Positions 63,396 to 64,000 of a DNA stretch of 64,000 nt are shown piece by piece. The number at the start of each line of letters is the position of its first letter. Within the stretch, counting starts at the first letter, position 1. Location of the stretch: NCBI GenBank assembly GCA_018136815.1, contig CM030933.1:7628676-7692675 (forward strand). Direction: 5' to 3'. Made by a program: the position numbers and the translations under genes. The stretch comes from Isochrysis galbana. Lineage: Eukaryota; Haptophyta; Isochrysidales; Isochrysidaceae. Below the pieces are notes generated by a model. The model saw nothing but the letters and a program-made list of their open reading frames with translations, did not search any database and had not been told where the DNA came from.

Positions 63396-64000
63396 GCCAC
63401 CCCCTTATTTCCCCTTTGAAACCCTTCTATCTAATAGCTAATACAAATAGCGTGGAGGCACACCATAATAGGGCGGTCAAACAGTTTTTTTGTTAGGGGT
63501 GAATAAAAATGCCCACCTCAGATCTCATATCTCAGAACTACTCAGAGTTGAGAGTTGAGGAAATTTGTGAGGATTTTTTCCAGTCGAAAGTTCCCACAAT
63601 ACACCCAACTAGCAACTAGCAACTATAGCTAAGGTGTGGAATAGGTTTGGTTTGGGGCTATCTAGTTAGAAACTATTAGTGAAATTTGCTAACTTGTTAG
63701 ATACTATTAGCTCTGAAGCACCAACTTGTTAGATACTATTAGCTCCTCTGAGCTCCTTGTTATCTAGATATATAATATAACTAGATAGTAGGTGCTCTCC
63801 AAAGTTTTGTTTTAGCACCCCCTACTATGAATATCGCCCCTCCTCCCGCATCATTGTCCCCCCCCCTCCCCCCCCTCCCCCCCACTTGCTCCTCCGCACA
63901 TGGCGGCGAAACTGTTCGCCGCGGTGCGCGCCAGTGCTGTGGGGAGGCGGCTTGGATGTGCACCACTACGATCTCGTGGGAGGACATCTAAGCCGCCACA
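63396..64000. other. Right-edge region, repeats only
   Basis: 63,470-63,620 is the inverse of 39,425-39,545. 63,640-63,790 has short TAGTTAGAAACTATTAG and GTTAGATACTATTAGCTC repeats. No gene. Confidence 0.5.

Overview
This is nuclear DNA from a eukaryote, probably a single-celled protist and plausibly a microalga. Several genes are split by short GT-AG introns (77-257 nt). The DNA is GC-rich with long C/G homopolymers. Eukaryote-only families are present: V-ATPase proteolipid, DDX55/Spb4 helicase, calpain, DDHD phospholipase, TRAF zinc finger, kringle and DUF3431. There is no operon structure. The secreted GDPH-motif protein, kringle-TM protein and DUF3431 protein suggest a haptophyte, stramenopile or similar alga, but the sequence alone does not fix the lineage.

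Layout. 1-3,797 (-): a very long open frame running off the left edge. It has a Gag-like helical region followed by a phage-type DNA methyltransferase-like domain, and the N-terminus of a second copy lies at 36.9-38.1 kb. 4.1-5.7 kb (-): a secreted GDPH-domain gene and a fragment of a second copy. 5.7-6.8 kb (+): two compact intronless genes of possible giant-virus type. 6.9-7.9 kb (-): LINE-like ORF. 8.7-10.9 kb (-): PH/coiled-coil protein. 11.96-12.94 kb (+): V-ATPase subunit c, four exons. 15.0-16.1 kb (+): kringle transmembrane protein. 17.7-21 kb: nested repeats and a LINE fragment. 21.3-22.6 kb (-): class 1A dihydroorotate dehydrogenase with a membrane tail, with a copia LTR directly upstream. 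24.15-26.65 kb: a decayed hAT transposon with target duplication. 27.3-29.4 kb (+): DDX55/Spb4 helicase. 29.8-30.4 kb: tandem array. 30.7-31.6 kb: acidic ORF inside a 302-bp inverted repeat. 32.9-36.0 kb (+): secreted Cys-rich exon and a DUF3431 gene. 36-44 kb: mainly repeats, plus one small membrane protein at 40.4-40.7 kb. 44.1-45.2 kb (+): TRAF-type zinc finger. 46.4-47.4 kb (+): unknown coiled-coil protein. 49.2-51.3 kb (-): six-exon alpha/beta hydrolase. 52.7-55.6 kb (-): DDHD phospholipase with PH domains. 56.5-57.1 kb (+): unknown Lys/Glu-rich protein. 57-60 kb: inverted-repeat element. 60.1-61.9 kb (-): two-exon calpain with Cys-rich hydrophobic segments. 62.4-63.4 kb: intact short retroelement with a 15-bp target duplication.

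The host genes do not form one pathway. They cover ribosome biogenesis, pyrimidine synthesis, vacuolar acidification, phospholipid and membrane biology, proteolysis and secreted glycoprotein-like functions. The most distinctive content is the mobile DNA: a methyltransferase-bearing element, several short retroelement families with (ATT)n-type 3' tails, and small hairpins with T/A-rich loops at or near the 5' end of otherwise different elements.
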